Below, piece after piece: positions 63,268-64,000 of a DNA stretch of 64,000 bases (positions within the stretch are counted from its first letter, which is position 1; every line of letters starts with the position of its first letter). The stretch is from NCBI RefSeq assembly GCF_003688595.1, contig NZ_RCWT01000012.1, forward strand, positions 310,001-374,000. The letters are read 5' to 3'. This DNA is from Sphingomonas sp. PP-F2F-G114-C0414. GTDB lineage: Bacteria; Pseudomonadota; Alphaproteobacteria; Sphingomonadales; Sphingomonadaceae. The translations under genes and the position numbers were made by a program. Below the pieces are notes generated by a model. It ran no database searches. It saw nothing but the letters and a program-made list of their open reading frames with translations, and was not told the DNA's origin.

Positions 63268-64000
63268 TGAACGCTCCGTGGAAGCCAGGCGGCATCGCGC
63301 ACCGCGAACCGTTTACCGCCTATGTCTGCGACGAGGTGACGGCGGACGCGCTGCGGCCGATCGCCGCCGAACTGGGCTGGTCGGTCGACAAGATCTTCAA
63401 GGGCGGCCTGCGCAACGCGGTCCAGTCGCTGTCGGTGTCCGCCTCGCCGCAGATCCTGTTCGTCGATCTCGCCGAATCGGGTGATCCGCTCAACGACATC
63501 AACGCGCTCGCCGAAGTCTGCGAGCCGGGTACGGTCGTGATCGCGGCCGGCCAGGTCAACGACGTCCGGCTGTACCGCGATCTGGTCGCCAGCGGGATCC
63601 AGGATTATCTGCTGAAGCCGTTGCAGCCCGACATGCTGCGCGAGGCGTTCTCGCACGCGCAGACGATCCTGAATGCGCCCAAGCACGTCGAGGTATCGCC
63701 CGATCGTGCGCATTGTTCGGTCGCGGTGATCGGCACGCGTGGCGGGGTCGGCGCATCGACGATCGCGACATCGGTCGCGTGGCTGCTCGCGGAGCATGAA
63801 GGGCGCGCGACCGCGTTGCTCGATCTCGACGTCCATTTCGGGACCGGCGCGCTCGCCCTCGATCTCGAACCGGGCCGCGGCCTGACCGACGCGATCGAGA
63901 ATCCGAGCCGGATCGACGGGCTGTTCATCGAACGCGCGATGGTGAAGGCGTCGGAGAAACTCTCCGTGCTGTCGGCCGAGGCGCCGATCAACACACCGCT
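63267..64000 (+). CDS. cpaE: Pilus assembly ATPase CpaE (partial)
   Basis: The first 244 residues; the gene runs off the right edge. A receiver-like N-terminal domain is followed by the deviant Walker A GTRGGVGASTIATSVAW (no Lys after the second Gly, as usual for CpaE) and LDLDVHFG. MinD/ParA-like protein that places the Flp pilus machine at the pole. GGAGG lies six bases before ATG 63267; ATG 63264 is the alternative. Confidence 0.93.
   Translation, partial: MNAPWKPGGIAHREPFTAYVCDEVTADALRPIAAELGWSVDKIFKGGLRNAVQSLSVSASPQILFVDLAESGDPLNDINALAEVCEPGTVVIAAGQVNDVRLYRDLVASGIQDYLLKPLQPDMLREAFSHAQTILNAPKHVEVSPDRAHCSVAVIGTRGGVGASTIATSVAWLLAEHEGRATALLDLDVHFGTGALALDLEPGRGLTDAIENPSRIDGLFIERAMVKASEKLSVLSAEAPINTP

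Overview
The window is high-GC DNA with strongly GC-biased third codon positions, tight ATGA-type gene overlaps and an alphaproteobacterial gene set: ctrA, a cpa/tad pilus operon, the ispH-thrB-rnhA order, NodT-type efflux and a PepSY membrane protein. The whole suggests a sphingomonad (Sphingomonadales, Sphingomonas-like). This is inferred from gene content and style; no database search was run.

Layout. (1) 1-4366: molybdenum hydroxylase maturation cluster (two tandem large subunits, the first cut by the window edge, then XdhC and a MobA/MocA-like nucleotidyltransferase). (2) 4341-9297, minus strand: a complete MacAB-TolC-type tripartite efflux operon. (3) 9902-13859: otsB-GH15-otsA trehalose operon, followed by a mosaic junction with an MscS channel gene. 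(4) 15386-25559: a locus of cytidylyltransferase-like enzymes, a TagB/TagF-like glycerophosphotransferase, a CDP-alcohol phosphatidyltransferase, an AsnB-type amidotransferase, a flippase, a lipid kinase, a Tam41-like nucleotidyltransferase and a second GT-A nucleotidyltransferase. Together they look like a pathway for a CDP-alcohol-derived surface phospho-glycolipid or polymer; this is the best candidate for an undescribed system. (5) 25621-27318: dapB, nth and tRNA-Arg(CCG). (6) 27303-32471: a small degenerate integrative element in the tRNA 3' end, with 16-bp direct repeats, a broken integrase, an AT-rich gene of unknown function, a chemoreceptor gene flanked by two copies of a structured 36-nt element, and a Rep-like helix-turn-helix gene.

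(7) 32626-39741: cell-envelope and metabolic singles (MlaA-like, metallophosphoesterase, catalase-like haem protein, FAH-family hydrolase, PepSY protein, Gly/Pro-rich OB-fold protein). (8) 39868-42807: an OmpR/EnvZ-type pair, then ctrA with a perfect TTAA-N7-TTAAC box in its own upstream region. (9) 43021-56889: phospholipase-D-like protein, dinB, a membrane-anchored SET-domain protein, a CHASE4-like kinase coupled to a receiver-GGDEF-EAL protein, ROK sugar kinase, Dps, ispH-thrB-rnhA and a divergent MraZ-like gene. (10) 57290-64000: FAD oxidoreductase and alpha/beta hydrolase pair, then cpaABCD and a cpaE cut by the window edge.

Many intergenic gaps carry paired inverted repeats (REPIN-like) of several sequence families. 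Two genes (asnB and the SET gene) have no usable ATG/GTG/TTG where the conserved protein should begin, but both have ATC in a good position behind a Shine-Dalgarno sequence.
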